Positions 50,704 through 63,672 of a stretch of DNA of 64,000 nucleotides are shown here, in pieces. Each line of letters starts with the position of its first letter. The stretch's first letter is position 1. The stretch is from Cymbomonas tetramitiformis (taxonomy: Eukaryota; Chlorophyta; Pyramimonadophyceae; Pyramimonadales; Pyramimonadaceae), in the NCBI GenBank assembly GCA_001247695.2, contig LGRX02026965.1, positions 1 to 64,000 on the forward strand, written 5' to 3'. Position numbers and translations under genes: made by a program. Below the pieces are notes generated by a model that saw only the letters and a list, made by a program, of their open reading frames with translations, did not search any database and had not been told where the DNA came from.

Positions 50704-53700
50704 CTGCATAATCAGCTTCCGTGGCCCGAGAGGAATCTCCGCCTCCCTGCTCCATCCCCGCTCCCTCTGCGATGCTCAGAGGCAATAATAATACTAATAA
50801 GCGTGCCGAGAGCGATGCCTGCCATGATCCCATTGGACACGCTGTGAGCCATATGAACACGAGGGGTGGTCACAAAAGGTGAGACGCGCTTAAGAGGGGC
50901 TGGCAGCTGCGCATGCACACGAGGGGTGGTCACAAAAGGTGAGACGCGCTTAAGAGGGGCTGGCAGCTGCGCATGCACACGAGGGGTGGTCACAAAAGGT
51001 GACACGCGCTTAAGAGGGGCTGGCAGCTGCGCATGACACTCTCCCGACATGCCACAGGAGCAAGCCGGCCGCACCGGAGGTCATCATCGCTTAGGAGCAG
51101 CAGCGATTGGGCGTCTATCTTGTGTGCAAGGAGTAACGGCAAATACTGCTCCTGTCTGCGATACCACAAGCCATCCCACTCGCCTCAAGAATGCCACATG
51201 CACTTCTTCCGTCTGCGCCACGTCAGCTATCCCCCCTTGGCTGCACCAGAACACAGGACAATAGAAATCCTGCTCCCTGGTTGCCACTGGAGCCTGGGGC
51301 GCCGGTCTGCCCCGCCGGCAAGGACGAGCTGAAAGGCTCTCCGCCCATGCCCACGCCCCGACACGGCGCACGTCCACGCCTACGCCCCGGCGCACGCCCA
51401 CGCACTAAGCCCACGCACCGCCACGGCGCACACCCACGCCCACGCTCCGCCACGGCGCATGCCCCCACTCCACCACGGCGCATGCCCACAGGTTGGAGTG
51501 CCGGACACAGCGGGCGGTTCTACAGGAGGTCTTCAAGAGAATTCAGCATGCATTTCTTCAGCATGCTGCCTCTGCTGCGGCCTTCGTGACGGAAACTCCT
51601 CCGTGCATATTCTACATATCATTTCCACGCGGAAGGGAGGGCCAAGCTGTGTACAAGCATCTAACAGCTGAGAAGAGGCGAGCCAAGAAAAGGCGCGGGG
51701 CACAGCAGCAGGTCTTCGTGAGGAGGGAAGGGCTTCATTGAGGGGAGGAGCAGATACTTGATCAACTTGATAAAATCCTCCAACGTTTTCTCCGTGTCCA
51801 GAGTTTGAGCTCGCTCCCTGTGTCATTCCCGACAGAGAGCCACAACCCCTCCCTGACGCCAGCATGCACCTAACCTCCAATGCTCAAGTGACGTGACGGC
51901 CCGCGAGCAACAGAGACACAAATCTCGATGCACACCTGGCGCGATCCAGCCCCACTGGCTTGGACACCGAATGTGGTATCTGGCGGCCCGCTGGTAGGCG
52001 AGGTGCCATCGGGAGCCACAAGCCCCAAGCTCCAGCCCTGACATTCTGCAGGTAGGCAAGGTGCCATCGGGATCCACAAGCCCCAAGTTCCAGCCCTGAC
52101 ATTCTGCAGGTAGGTCCTGAGTCCCAGCCCAAGATTGGGTGTCCAAAACCTAAACCCTACGCCCTCAACCCTGCATTGTTAAACCCTAATCGATCCATAA
52201 CAACTAACGCGCGTCGCGACCGAAATGCACGAGGCGACCCCTCCGCATATTTAACACATCATAGCAGCGATGTGATGATGCGAGGGGGTGGCGAGGCGGC
52301 GCGCGATTTTTTGTGCGTTACTCACTTACCAATTTACGAGTGCGCGTTAGTATATATCGTATACAAGGTATACAACCTGATTGTAGGTCCTGAACCCATC
52401 CCTGACAACCTGAATGCAGCCTATGTGAGGCTTAGGCTGATAAGCAAGCCAGCATGCACTGCTGTTGGGTTGTCAGGCATGGCTGCCGTGTCATTGGTAT
52501 ATCTGACTGCACATCACGGCCGTGCTCATCATTGGTATATCTGACTGCACATCACGGCCGTGCTCATCATTGGTATATCTGACTGCACATCACGGCCGTG
52601 CTCATCATTGGTATATCTGACTGCGGATCCTGTTTTGAGCCCCGCATTCTGACCACATCGGAAGTGACGCATGCAGCCTCCCCTCTGCGCCGCTGCCGCC
52701 GTTCCTCGTAACTAGAGGTCCAGGGCTAGTTTCATCGTAACCCTCATCAACGGTGTCCTTGAATGCATGCACACCACACAGCGGCCCGGTGCGGGCCTCC
52801 AGCCACATGCACGGAATGGGCGACCGGATGCAGACTTGAGCCATTGCACCAGTCAGGGGCAGAGGGGTCCAGACGGGGATGGAGGGGCCCTGAGCACCTG
52901 ATTTGCGATCCCTCGCTAGTCGGCGTCGCAGCACCGGAGGTGGGGAACAACCCAGGGGAGATGGGTGATGAACACAAATTTGCATGCTCCAGGTTCAGAA
53001 CCTCCATGGCCTCTAATGCAAACTCAGCGGACATGGTCTGCTCCATCCCGACAGCTACCCGCCCCCCTTCAGAGCACCGCTGACAGGACGCTGACGACAG
53101 GACGCTGATGACAGGACGCTGATGATGACCGGTATGAGAAGGTGGGCGCAGTGCACTAATGCAATCCATCTCGAGAGGAGTGCCGACCATGTTTGTCGCA
53201 GCAGTAAGACGCAGCAATGTTGTTCGGTGATTTTGCCAACCCTCAGCCCTCATACACATACATAGAATCATCCACCCGTACACAAGCTTTGCGTTTTTCT
53301 CATTTTTTTACTTTTCTGCGTCTTTGTCGCACAAGAAACCATTCTTCCGCAAACGCCGACGGTGGGTGGCCGCGCCGGGAGGCCTTTCTAACAATGCAAC
53401 AAACCAAAGTAATCACCAAAAAAACGATCGGTGGTTCAGCTAATGTGGAGCACAAAGCAGATGTCACGGCACAAACCTGCGCCGCGTCTCTTGTCTAAGT
53501 GACTGCCTCAGTTGGCATTCCTGTGGTGACGTGGATGCTACCATGGATGTTACCCGCTACCCCTGAGGGCATGCCGTCCATGTCTGAGTGTCTTTCTTCC
53601 ATTACCACCCTGCCTGCTCTCCATCTCTCTGTAGTGCTATAGCTAATCCCCGTCTCGGTCACACACCGTGTTGTGTCTATCCACATCAGAACATAGGGTG

Positions 53701-56700
53701 GAGAGAGAGAGAAACCTAAAGCAGCATTCACCACTGCTCAAACAGACCCTGCCTGCAAGAGCAGCATGGGTGAGCCCACCACTTCCTCCACAGCAGAGGT
53801 ATCTGCGTCAGCACCGTGGCTCGCCCATGAAACTCCCCTGCACATCCAGCGCATGGCAGGAACCTCCAGCAGGCAGAGTGCCGCTCGGGGAAGCTCCAGC
53901 GGGGGCTGTGCCGGGACAGGCTGCTTACGTTGCAGCGCTGCATATTGCCAGAGGCGGAGCGATTCCGTGAGACTGGGATGGAGGGGCGGCTGCCGTGCAA
54001 CTTGAGCTCATGGATCCAGGCACTGGAGGCGGCGGTGGAAGGTGGGCGGTCGTTCTCTGGCGTGCTGGGTGCAGGGCGGCCATTGAAGAAGTCAGCCATC
54101 ATGTCGTACATGGAGGACTTGTTCAGGGACCTCATCAACTGCGCCAACCGCTCCCACAGACGCGCGTCACATGCAGCCTCCGCTCTGTACCTTACAACCC
54201 ACTGGCTCTCCCCTATAGCAGGGCCATGGAGGTGCCCTGCACTCCCCAGGCTCTCTCTCTCTCTCTCTGTGCCTATCTACCCATGCTCCGTCTTTGCCCG
54301 TCTCCCCATCTGCGCACTGCCCTTCTCGAAATTCCGCATTCCCCCTCAACCCATCTCCACACCGCCTCTCTGCCCATCTCTACATATCACCCTCCTGCCC
54401 ATCTCCCTACCGCCTCTGCCCATCTCCACACCGTCTCTCTGCCCATCCCTACATATCCCCCTCTGCCCATCTCCCCGCCGCCTCTGCCCATCTCCCGATC
54501 TCCATCTCTGCCCCATCTCCCCGCCGCCCCCTGCCCATCTCCACATCCCCTCTCTGCCCATCTCTCCACTCCGTCTCTACCTATCTCCCCACTCCATGCA
54601 ATGGAACAAACCATACACGATTGTGCCGTGATTATGGAAACTAAGCGCATATTCAGCACATTACGTTCCAGCATTTGCTCGGTTTGCTACTCGATGTCTC
54701 ACGGATGGAAAGTCGGGAGGTGGACACTGGCAACGTCCCAAAATCAGCCATCAATGACTTCGAAGTTCGGGGACGAAACCCAACCCTGGGCCACCAGCTA
54801 CAACAGGCATGCAAAAACGGGTCCACCGCACACAAGCGAGGGGCTGGTGGGCAACATAAGCCAGCGGGAGAAACCTCTTTATTGTTGTTTATGACCCAGT
54901 CGAGGTTATTCCTGGCCGTGTTCTGAAACCCCTTCCTGGAACCCTTGGCGCGCTTTTCCGCATCTGAACGAAGCTGCCGGGAATTTTCATGCAGGCTCTT
55001 GGGCGCTGCTGCTAGGTGGCTGTCGCCATGCAGGCTTGCAAAGGATCTGAACGGCGGTTGGTATATCTGCGTCCAGGCATCTTTCCAGCCACGTCAGCTC
55101 CAGGGCTAACCCCCCAACTAGGAGCCCTAAACCCTTAACCCTAAAAGCGTTCCTGCCAAGTCAACTCGTAGGTGACAGTCGCACTTAGTGTCGCTACTGA
55201 CCTGAAGAAGATCCAGCAGCGTCCGCCAAGTTAGCTCTATAGGGGGTAACACTAGAGCAACTGCCAGGCTCGGATGCACCCCCGGAGCATATCGAGCAAC
55301 AGCTAGGGCGCATCCAGCAACGAGCATTCAGCAAGCGCCGCCTCAAGCATAACGCATGGAGTGATTGCCAGAGAATAGTCAGCACGGAACATTGCAGGGA
55401 TCGCCAGGCGGCATCCAGCATCGAGTGGTCGAAGGGCCCCCCATGGGAACACGGCGCGCGCCAAACCTTGCTGTTCAGATAGGAAACAACGTTTGTGCAC
55501 GATCTCACAGCTAGATTGGAGAACGACCGACGAGCCATCCACACTTCCTGCTTCAGCCTATCATCGAGACCAGATGACCGTTCGCTCGTCTGCTCCGCCA
55601 CCCACGCCCCGGTCAACGCCCCGCACTGCTCCAATCAGGGCGGACACGCACCAGAGGCAAGGAGCTCAGGGGCAGCTGCGGTCCAGGCCTAGCCCCTGTG
55701 AATGGCACTGGCCAGCAAGCACTTAGGGAGGCTGGAGCAGCAGGGACGCACGCGTAACGTGCCGCTCTCCCTGCAGGACGACTGGTATGCTGTAGACTGT
55801 TGCAAGAGCTCCTCCCATATAAGCAGCTCCTGCTCAGCGTCGCCCCATGACCCCATCCCCCACGCAGTCCTCAATCTACGGCCAGGCATGTCGTCAGGGC
55901 GTTGGAATCACCGGGCTTGCCCTGTCATGAGCAGGGTGAGGTCACTCACACGGTGGCCTTTGCCCCATCCCAATGCCACATGTGAAGACAGGAAGAGTGC
56001 AAGACTCGGGCAAGACCGTACTTTGATGATGGTGGGGCTTTCGCAAATGACGTACAGCACGTCGCGTGACTTCAGCTTGTACGAACCAGGGTTCAGCACC
56101 ACCTGGCAAACTCCCCCGTCCCCATCACACACCCGTCACGCGCTAACGGGCGCGAGGCACGGGAAACGCATTGTCCCACCATGAGCCCGGGAGAAGCGGC
56201 CCGGCGCCACCGTCGCATGCATCGTCAGCCAGTCTCGGGGACGGACACGGGCGCTCTTCAAGTCATCACAGGAGCCCGAGTACACAAGGAAGGATCAAGA
56301 AAGTCGATCCAAGCAATGAGGCATTCGGAGCGGCTCTGACGTTTCGGCGCAGAGAGGGCCACGCCAGCTGGCGTTCAAGGTAGGGGCCCTGGGTGAGGGC
56401 CTTGAGCTCGCTGCGGCAGCGTAGAGCCCTCCGGATGCCACATGCGCGCTTGTGCAGAGGACACAACTGCCACGTCATCGAGATTGGCGCGACGCTGCCA
56501 GGAGACCTGCCGCAGCCCTCTCAAGTCGGACTGACCACTTCGATCTGATGACCTGGCGGCGCTGCTGGCCGCACGGACCCTCCCTCCCGCTAGGGCGCGC
56601 GCTCGCCTGATGAGTGCAGTTATTTTCGTCATATCGGCCGATTCCGATGGTGGCCGCTGTGGAGAAGGAGTAAATGGCCGCTGCCGCCTGCCCCGCACAG

Positions 56701-59700
56701 CATCCTCCTCCGCCATCTCCCTCGCTCTCATCAAGATGGAGCGACCACCGATCCTCTACGCGTCCTCTACTGCGAAACACAAGAACCCCACTGATGTGCC
56801 ACCGAAGCAGCACCCCCTAACTTTAAATGATGGCATTACACAACACTTGATAAACCCTTGATTTGTTAGGTAGCTCAGCGTGCAAACCCGCTGGCCGGAA
56901 GCCACGCCCTAGGCACCCCCCTTGGGGTTAGGGTTTGGGCGGCACCTCGAAGATGTCCAGGTCCACCAGATGTTTGAGCACCTGCATGCTGTAGATCTCC
57001 TGGACCATGCCCTGCCCGCAGCGCCCCCCCCATTGGCCGCACCCACCGCATCGCTCAGCCGTCGCACCTGAACACCGTTCGCAAAGTCTGCGGGAATCGA
57101 TCGGACGGATCCGATCGCCCCAGGCGATGAGAGTCTGTCGGACAGGGTCGCTGATTTAAGCCCGTGCAGTCCAGTGTTTGCGCGGCGTCAGAGGCGCGGC
57201 CAACACACGCCAAGTCGTGGGATCAGGAATGGAGGGACGCGCGGGCGTACGAGTGCATATTCCATCTGCCACTCATACTCGAACATGGACTCCAAGCTCA
57301 GCGCAGACGAGCTGCACAGGTTTGCAATCAGCACCGTGTACCTGGAAAGGCCCAGGGCACGGCACGCGCGAGGCCTCACTCTCAGAGTTTCGGCGGGGGG
57401 GACACCCGTCCCTCCCAAACAAGGCCGGCCCCTCCGAATACAGCGCGCGCCCCTCCCGCCACCACCCACGCCTGCACATGGCGCGAGCATGCACGCACCC
57501 GTGGCACATGCAGTTTGTCCCCAGGACGTTGAGCTTCAGCTGGTCGACACACAGAATGTCATCCGGTGGAATGCCCGCCTCCAGCAGGTGCACCCGGTTC
57601 TCCGGCTCTATGATCTGCATCCCTCTCCCCTCACCCCCCAACTCCAAACACCCCCAGGTCACTCGCTTCGTCATCGCTGGCATGCCTCTATGTGAGCGAC
57701 TCTGTTCAGATGGGGGCGGGCGCAGGGGATACCTGCCTGACCCTTTCTCGCCACGTGGGCTGTCAAGGCCTAGCCACTGACAGATGGCCATGCCTCAGCG
57801 ACCAATGGGGAATCAAACCCAAGAGCAGCGTGGGGGAGCCCTACCACAAACCAGTGCACGAGGGCGGCGCACAGCACCGGTTAGGGCAAGGGAGCGCACA
57901 CACGCCGGTGAACACATCCGTTTACCGGGATCCGAGGCGTGGTCAAGAGATATTAGGAAAGCGACAGAAGAGGGAATGCAGGATTCCAACCTGGGTGTAA
58001 TTAATTGTGCCAACTAACTGTGGCGTAACTTACCCCAACAGCTACTGGAGCCAACTTGAAGGTAGCAATCTCGTTGGGGATGGTAGACAAGATGGCGGCC
58101 ACACAGGGTCGGGACAGGACCAGGCTTTCGGGGGTCTTAATGGGATACAGTGCGCAAAGGCTCCCCTTACATCGAAACTGACAATTTCCCCGAGCAGAGA
58201 GCGGCAGCCAGGAAGGAGGGCTGGGGAGGGCTTGCCTGCACAAAGACGCGCACGTTGCGGTTGAAATGCCGGACGGACATGGCCCGCAGCACAGCGCGAG
58301 CATCCTCGTTGTCTGGGTCCTCTGCAAACTTATTCACTAAAATGAAGCATGCATCCGCCAGGTCCACGCGTGCACGATAAAGGTCCACCTGTCACCGTGC
58401 GTCCCACCCTCCGTCCCCCAATACGTTCACGCGCGCGCTCGTGCGCCGTTCAGCGGGAGGTGTTGGACGCCGAATCAACACGTGGCAACGAAAGTGAGAA
58501 GCTAAAACGAAGGCTGCCCAACACGCCAAGCCAAGCCAGCGCCTCGCCACGTGGCACAAACGGACGTTTTCAAAGCATCTGCTCAAAAGCTACCATCTGC
58601 TCAAAAGCTCGCGACTACCACCGCTTCACGGTGGAAACCATGTGCTCAAAAGCGATTATCCCCTTAACACGTATCGTGAGCCGGGGCAGGTGGAGTGTCG
58701 GGAGGCAGGGGAGGTGGAGTGTCGCGAGGCAGGGGAGGTGGAGTGCCGGGAGGCAGGGGAGGTGGAGTGTCGGGAGGCAGGAGGTGGAGGGTCGGGAGGC
58801 AGGGGAGGTGGGAGGGTCGGGAGGGGGAGGAGGAGTGCCGGGAGGCAGGGGAGGTGGAGTGTCGCGAGGCAGGGGAGGTGGAGTGTCGGGAGGCAGGGGA
58901 GGTGGAGGGTCGGGAGGCAGGGGAGGTGGAGTGTCGGGAGGCAGGAAGTTTGCGACCGGGGCACGCACCTGCAAGATGGCGTCCCCGCTGAGGAAAGTCA
59001 GCCGGCTTTGGCCCCCCTTCCCGCCCTTTTGAAGCAGCAGCGCCTGAGAAACCCCAGCACCGTAACCTCTCCACCGGTTTGCACCCTGCCAGCGGTTCAA
59101 AATCGAAGTGATCTCGGTCAAAGAGCCAACACGGAGCCAGTTTCAGCTGAGCCAAGCTGCTCGGGTGAAGGGTCTGCCGGGCCATAGAGCTTCCCTGGGT
59201 CCGGGCCGCGTGGCTGACGAAGGCATCAGCAGTCGAGCTTGTCAGCACTAGCTCTATGCGTCACGGGGAAGGGGCAGAAGGAGCTGGGGGGGTCTCTGAG
59301 TCCATTCAGGTTGCCACCGAGGGTGAAAATATAATTATCAGCGGATGTCTTCCGCCTTTGACAATGGCATTCCCGAGCCTTCTGTGCTCAGATTATTGGA
59401 GCCCTGGTGCTGTTGCAGTTGCTGCATAAGGGGCTGCACAGGGACCTTGATGCACACCCCCTCCCTCCTCAACTCACCTTGAGCTGGGTGGCGGGCTCAT
59501 TCACAGGGCAGAGCACCACCACGTGCGCATCGCACTTCCCGTGATCCTCGTGGAAGAACTCCTGCTCTCCGACTCCCGCGCACCCGTGAGGGAGAGGGAG
59601 GAACTGGCACGGCGCACGAAGAGAACGCCGCAGGAAGTACAGGACGGCGGACTTCATGTGGCGAGAGGCAAATGGTTTAAGGCTTTGGGAAGGGAAGCGC

Positions 59701-62700
59701 TACGTGGCTTTCAAATGATTGCAGGGCCGGATTTTGATGCCGCGGACACCGCGGGAATACAAAACCACCGATCGAGAGGGAAAGACAGAACTACAATAAG
59801 AGATGGCTCATGCGACTTGGCGGCATGTTTCTAATACAGGGTTTTCTGCAGCGTCTGCTCATGGCTAACTGCGTCATCCCTAATGGCATTGCAAAAAGCC
59901 GCCACAAGAGCCCACGGGGGCCGTAGGTCGAAGTACTGGAGACGTCTCAAAACGTAGAAGGTAAAGCACTACGACCCCGCAGAGAGCAGCAATAACCCGA
60001 AAAGAGCTCCAGTTCACCCCCCTCCCCCCGCCCAGTACACGCAGCGAGGTGGGGGCAGGGGAGAAGCCTCAGTTGGGCAAACAAGCGCAAACAGACCTGG
60101 AGGAAACTGTAGACACCCGAGCAGTTGCTATCGCTGATGACGACGATGTGGGACTGCCGCTTGTTGCGTCTGTAATGGCCACCGTACTTTGGCTGCAGGG
60201 CCAGTAGGTCAAACAATTTCTGGGACTCCAGCGGCACCACCAGCATTGCCACCGCGATCATCGACACGACCACCATACGTCCAAGAGGCTCTTTCGGGGC
60301 AATGTCCCCTACGGGTCCACGCGCCACGCCCTCACACCACCGGTCATCATCCTCCTAGGCATCCACGCGCCACGCCCTCACACCACCGGTCATCATCCTC
60401 CTAGGCACCCACGCGCCCCGCCCTCACACCACCCCACCGGTCATCATCCTCCCTAGGCACCCACGCCGCCTCACACCACCGGTCATCATCCTCCTAGGCA
60501 CCCACGCGCCCCGCCCTCACACCACGGTCATCATCCCTAGGCATCCACGCGCCCGCCCTCACACCACCGGTCATCATCCAGGCACCCACGCGCCCGCCCT
60601 CACACCACCGGTCATCATCCTCCTAGGCACCCACGCGCCCCGCCCTCACACCACCGGTCATCATCCTCCTAGGCATCCACGCGCCCGCCTCACACCACCG
60701 GTCATCATCCTCCTAGGCATCCACGCGCCCTCACACCACCGGTCATCATCCTCCTTGGCATCCACGCGCCCCCTCACACCACCGGTCATCATCCTCCTAG
60801 GCATCCACGCGCCACGCCCTCACACCACCGGTCATCATCCTCCTAGGTATCCACGCGCCCCGCCCTCACACCACCGGTCATCATCCTCCTAGGCATCCAC
60901 GCGTTGCCATTAACAGCGGATGCCCCAAATTTTAACAAGGGATTCGCTGAAAGCAGGAAAGTGGAGTCATGGGGGAACAGTGTTGACTTGCCAGCTTGCA
61001 AAACTGCACGAACTCTGGTTTGGGCATTGTGAATGCATAGAGTCAATCAATACTGTGAGTGTATGCCCTCTTGTGAGATTCTTGCCTGTGTTGAAATGGT
61101 AAACCAGAGTGCATCGAGGGCGAAGGTGGCTGACACTGCGAGTGAAGCAAAATGGCGAAGCAGTGTGAAGGGAGAAAGAGAAGGGACAAAGATTATCCTG
61201 TTCGGAGAGGCGAAGATGGCAGACAAAGTGCGGCCTAGCCTCCGTGGGATCCACCAGGCAGGGGCTGATTTCTCCGTGGGCGAACCGTATCCGACAGAGC
61301 TGAAAGTGCAGACGATGAAATAGAAAGCATCATGAAACTTCATGTTGTCATCAACAGCCCACTCATCTTCCTTGTTCTGTGCCAGCCACTGCCAGACCTC
61401 CAACCCGCGCACAACTGGGGAATCGCACATAATACAGGACGCCCCAGGGAAAAGAATTTGAGACATCGGAGCCCTGCAGCCCGATGAGACGCTAGGGTTT
61501 CACCGCACCTGCACGAGCCCAGTGCAGCAAACCAGGAAGCTGACAATCGTGCTGATGAGAACCATACTTTGGCGGAAGATAGCGTTGTCCACCACCATGC
61601 CCGCCGCCATGTCCGAGAGAACATCTACTGATTTGAAGATACGCAGCAGCCGTAGCACGCGTGCAAACTTTATGATACGAGCAAAACGCTGCGAGGTCGA
61701 AGCAAGAACAAAGGTAAGTGACCTGAGAGCGCTAGCAGCACACAAAGACACAGAATGGCAGCACACAAGCACCCGAATTCTCCAAAGAAATGGAGAGTTC
61801 AGTAAAGCAGCAAGAAAGCTAGCAAACTTCATCGAATCATCGAGAGACAAGTGGGATACTGCAGAAATCGTGGCGTCGCCAGGCTTGTGACTGGGTCAGG
61901 GCTGCAGAACTTGCTCACAGCTTTTGGAAGAAATGCGAACCTGATGCTATCCCCAGGCATGTACACTGTGAAAAGGGCCGACGTGGCAACGTACCAAGAA
62001 ACCAAGCCCGATGAAAGCATCGCGGCCCGCAGCAATCATCAAGAAGACGGGAATTATCGTGATCAGGTCAACCAAACCTTGGAAATCAAAGCACAAATAT
62101 CTCCAGTACGACTGCAACATTGACAGGCCACCTCATCCGTTAGGGCATGTGAAGTGAAAGTCAAAATAGCCATGGAACCGTCCCCGAATTACCTGCCCTC
62201 ACGATCTAAAGAATTGTCTCCTTCCATGCATTAATTTGAGTTACTGTGGCATTCTCGTGAAAATATCGGATATTGTGTTAGGCTTCCTGACCCAACAAAA
62301 TACTGTAAAACTGGTTCATTCTCCCTCAGGAGTAAATGACATACCGAGGGCCGCAAGAAAGGAAAGGACCGAGCACGTGAGACTTGCACATTGTAGTCAG
62401 CACACTGTCAGGGTTGTGAACTTCGGGCTGTTAGCCCGAATTTTCAGAAAACAGGCTAGATATGTGACCGCCTCAGATACCGGTCTCCGTCGTATGGGAA
62501 GGAAGCACTCCAAGGAAGGCAGACGAGTGATTCTGGAGAGTGGTCACCTCGCTCAGAACCAAGTACAAAATGTAGTGATAAAAGAAGAAGATCGATAGAG
62601 AAACCTCAATCTGGAATAGGGATTCCGGAGTGCCACCCTCTTCCTGCGTTAACATTCAAAGGGGCGAAAGTAAGATAGCAGAAAGTAAAACTTTGTTGTT

Positions 62701-63672
62701 CACTCAAAGACGCGTAGAGGGGACAGCTTGCGTAAGCCTGAGCAACTTTCCAGCTCCAAAATTGTATTTGAAGCGTTGCCGAGAGCCGGAGCCGCGAATC
62801 TAGCAAGTCCCCAGGAGTGTCCCTTGAACACTCTAGTGATTCCACTGCGTGAATACCGTCGTGCGAACTTCTGAAGCTGCGCAAGAGCTGCTGAGTTACC
62901 GCGCGCTGATGGAAGGCAATCTGGCACGTAGCGCGGCTCAGGAAGGCTCGAGCAACGTCCAGTGTGGTCGATGGAGATGCGCCCTCCATTTCATGGGAGC
63001 TCGAGAAGCAAGTACAGCGTTGTCGGGGGAATGGAAGGTGGGGAGCCTTCCCATCTTACACAGACTCCAGAAGAAAGTAAGGCACGGTCGAGGGAGGGTG
63101 GCATGCCCGTAAGAAGGGGCAGTTTATTTTGGAGGAACAAGAAGTAAGATTTGGAGGAAGGAGGAGCACACTTAAAGCTACCCTCGACCAGGGGGAGGTG
63201 TTTGGTCAGGCTTACCCCGACCCAATAAGTCTCGGCAACAAATATAACGCAGGACACGACACTGCCCAAGGCTTGTGCGAGCTCCAGCAGCTGTCAGAGG
63301 GTGGGGGGAAGAGGAAAAAGGTCAGGTTGTTGCAGTTGAGTCCAAGAAAACGCGCGGAAATGGTGGCCTCGGCAAGAGGGAAAGCTGACCAATAAACTTT
63401 TGGAAAAGTCCACGACAGGACAACTTCGTACCGGTTCGGAAAAATGCTGTATTCCAACAGCAAAACCCAAATAATGTGTGACTGCCACAGTGCGCAAGTG
63501 TCGGCAGCGCGAGAGGGGGATGCACCTGACCATAGGCTGAACGGCGCAGCACTGCACTAAGAGCATCCTTAGCCGAAACCCCCTCTCTGTACTGAGTAAT
63601 GAAAAATAGATAGATGTAAGCGATAAATGACGCGACATTAGAAATGACTAGGTTTGCTTTGGTAAAATCCAT
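45026..63672 (-). CDS. BK/Slo-family potassium channel, intron-rich gene
   Basis: A membrane K+ channel expected to open with voltage and a ligand bound by its cytosolic RCK gating ring. Exons on the minus strand, 5' to 3': 63526-63672, 63216-63290, 62548-62643, 61995-62111, 61509-61688, 61286-61388, 60097-60308, 59478-59561, 58969-59043, 58236-58388, 58034-58135, 57499-57614, 57251-57341, 56946-57011, a gap, 56022-56102, a poorly resolved stretch, 50612-50703, 50211-50344, about 49549-49597, about 47132-47285, 46227-46537, a gap, 45432-45602, 45026-45163. Junctions keep phase through RCK1. Possible extra exons lie near 55770-55860, 54000-54140, 52990-53050 and 49830-49920. Two introns appear to use GC donors (after 58236 and after 50612). 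Similarity rests on the order of recognised segments and not on an alignment. Confidence 0.85.
48261..48326 (+). repeat. Short tandem repeat in a channel intron
   Basis: Three copies of a roughly 25-bp unit with the core TAAGACATTGATAT. Confidence 0.75.
50858..51035 (+). repeat. 60-bp tandem repeat, three copies
   Basis: Exact 60-bp period starting CACGAGGGGTGGTCACAAAA at 50858, 50918 and 50978, within an intron of the channel gene, with at most a base or two of variation. Confidence 0.92.
51991..52112 (+). repeat. 60-bp tandem duplication
   Basis: Two copies of a unit containing GGTGCCATCGGG and CCCTGACATTCTGCAGGTAG, in a channel intron. Confidence 0.85.
52491..52624 (+). repeat. 38-bp tandem repeat, about 3.5 copies
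   Basis: Unit begins TCATTGGTATATCTGACTGC and contains CATCACGGCCGTGCTCA; identical copies, so recently amplified. Confidence 0.92.
54290..54600 (+). repeat. CTGCCCATCTCC-rich low-complexity repeat
   Basis: Imperfect 10-30 bp units of CTGCCCATCTCC(A/C) with C/T-rich spacers over about 300 bp, in a channel intron. On the minus (gene) strand it is GGAGATGGGCAG-rich. Confidence 0.9.
56022..59561 (-). CDS. Channel gene, RCK1 part
   Basis: Exons for the first regulator-of-K+-conductance domain: EFFHEDHGKCDAHVVVLCP, LTFLSGDAILQ, then the diagnostic RVDLADACFILVNKFAEDPDNED followed by a HFNRNVRVFVQ strand, LLEAGIPPDDILCVDQLKLNV, YTVLIANL, and VVLNPGSYKLKSRDVLYVI, in the same order as in animal BK channels. 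At least one exon between 56102 and 56946 is not resolved. The long intron between 58388 and 58969 holds a GGAGGCAGGGGAGGT minisatellite. Confidence 0.8.
58676..58945 (+). repeat. GGAGGCAGGGGAGGTGGAG minisatellite in a channel intron
   Basis: About 27-bp units, roughly ten copies, with GTGTCGGGAGGCAGGGGAGG core and small variants. It lies between the coding exons ending at 58388 and starting at 58969. Confidence 0.93.
60097..63672 (-). CDS. Channel gene, membrane part: S0-S6 and pore
   Basis: Exon 1 (from ATG at 63670-63672) has a hydrophobic S0-like segment (VASFIAYIYLFFI); exon 2 S1 (SVVSCVIFVAETYW); exon 3 S2 (FQIEVSLSIFFFYHY); exon 4 S3 (LVDLITIIPVFLMI); exon 5 the S4 voltage sensor RFARIIKFARVLRLLRIFK and S5; exon 6 the pore loop to SSVGY; exon 7 completes the filter (GD) and holds S6 (MVVVSMIAVAMLVVP) and the first RCK1 strand (HIVVIS). 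The filter reads TFSSVGYGD, a canonical K+ filter, and the second glycine codon is split by the exon 6/7 intron. S0 is a hallmark of Slo1-type channels; its call here is from hydrophobicity and position only. Confidence 0.85.
60315..60905 (+). repeat. 45-bp minisatellite in the intron that splits the K+ filter
   Basis: About 13 units with CCGGTCATCATCCTCCTAGG and a CACGCGCC(ACG)CCCTCACACCA part; units vary by small deletions. It begins only a few bases from the acceptor of exon 7 (60308), so the minus-strand intron 3' end is largely repeat-derived. Confidence 0.95.

Noticed and set aside
52140..52195. Interstitial telomere tract (CCCTAAA-like), also near 55115-55145 and 56925
   Set aside because: Only two to four degenerate units each; too short and irregular to claim.
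61509..61688. Ordinary Kv or cyclic-nucleotide-gated channel
   Set aside because: S4 alone would fit, but the exons after S6 encode RCK-type strands and the RVDLADACFIL / PAFAAG blocks typical of Slo channels, with no cNMP-binding domain.
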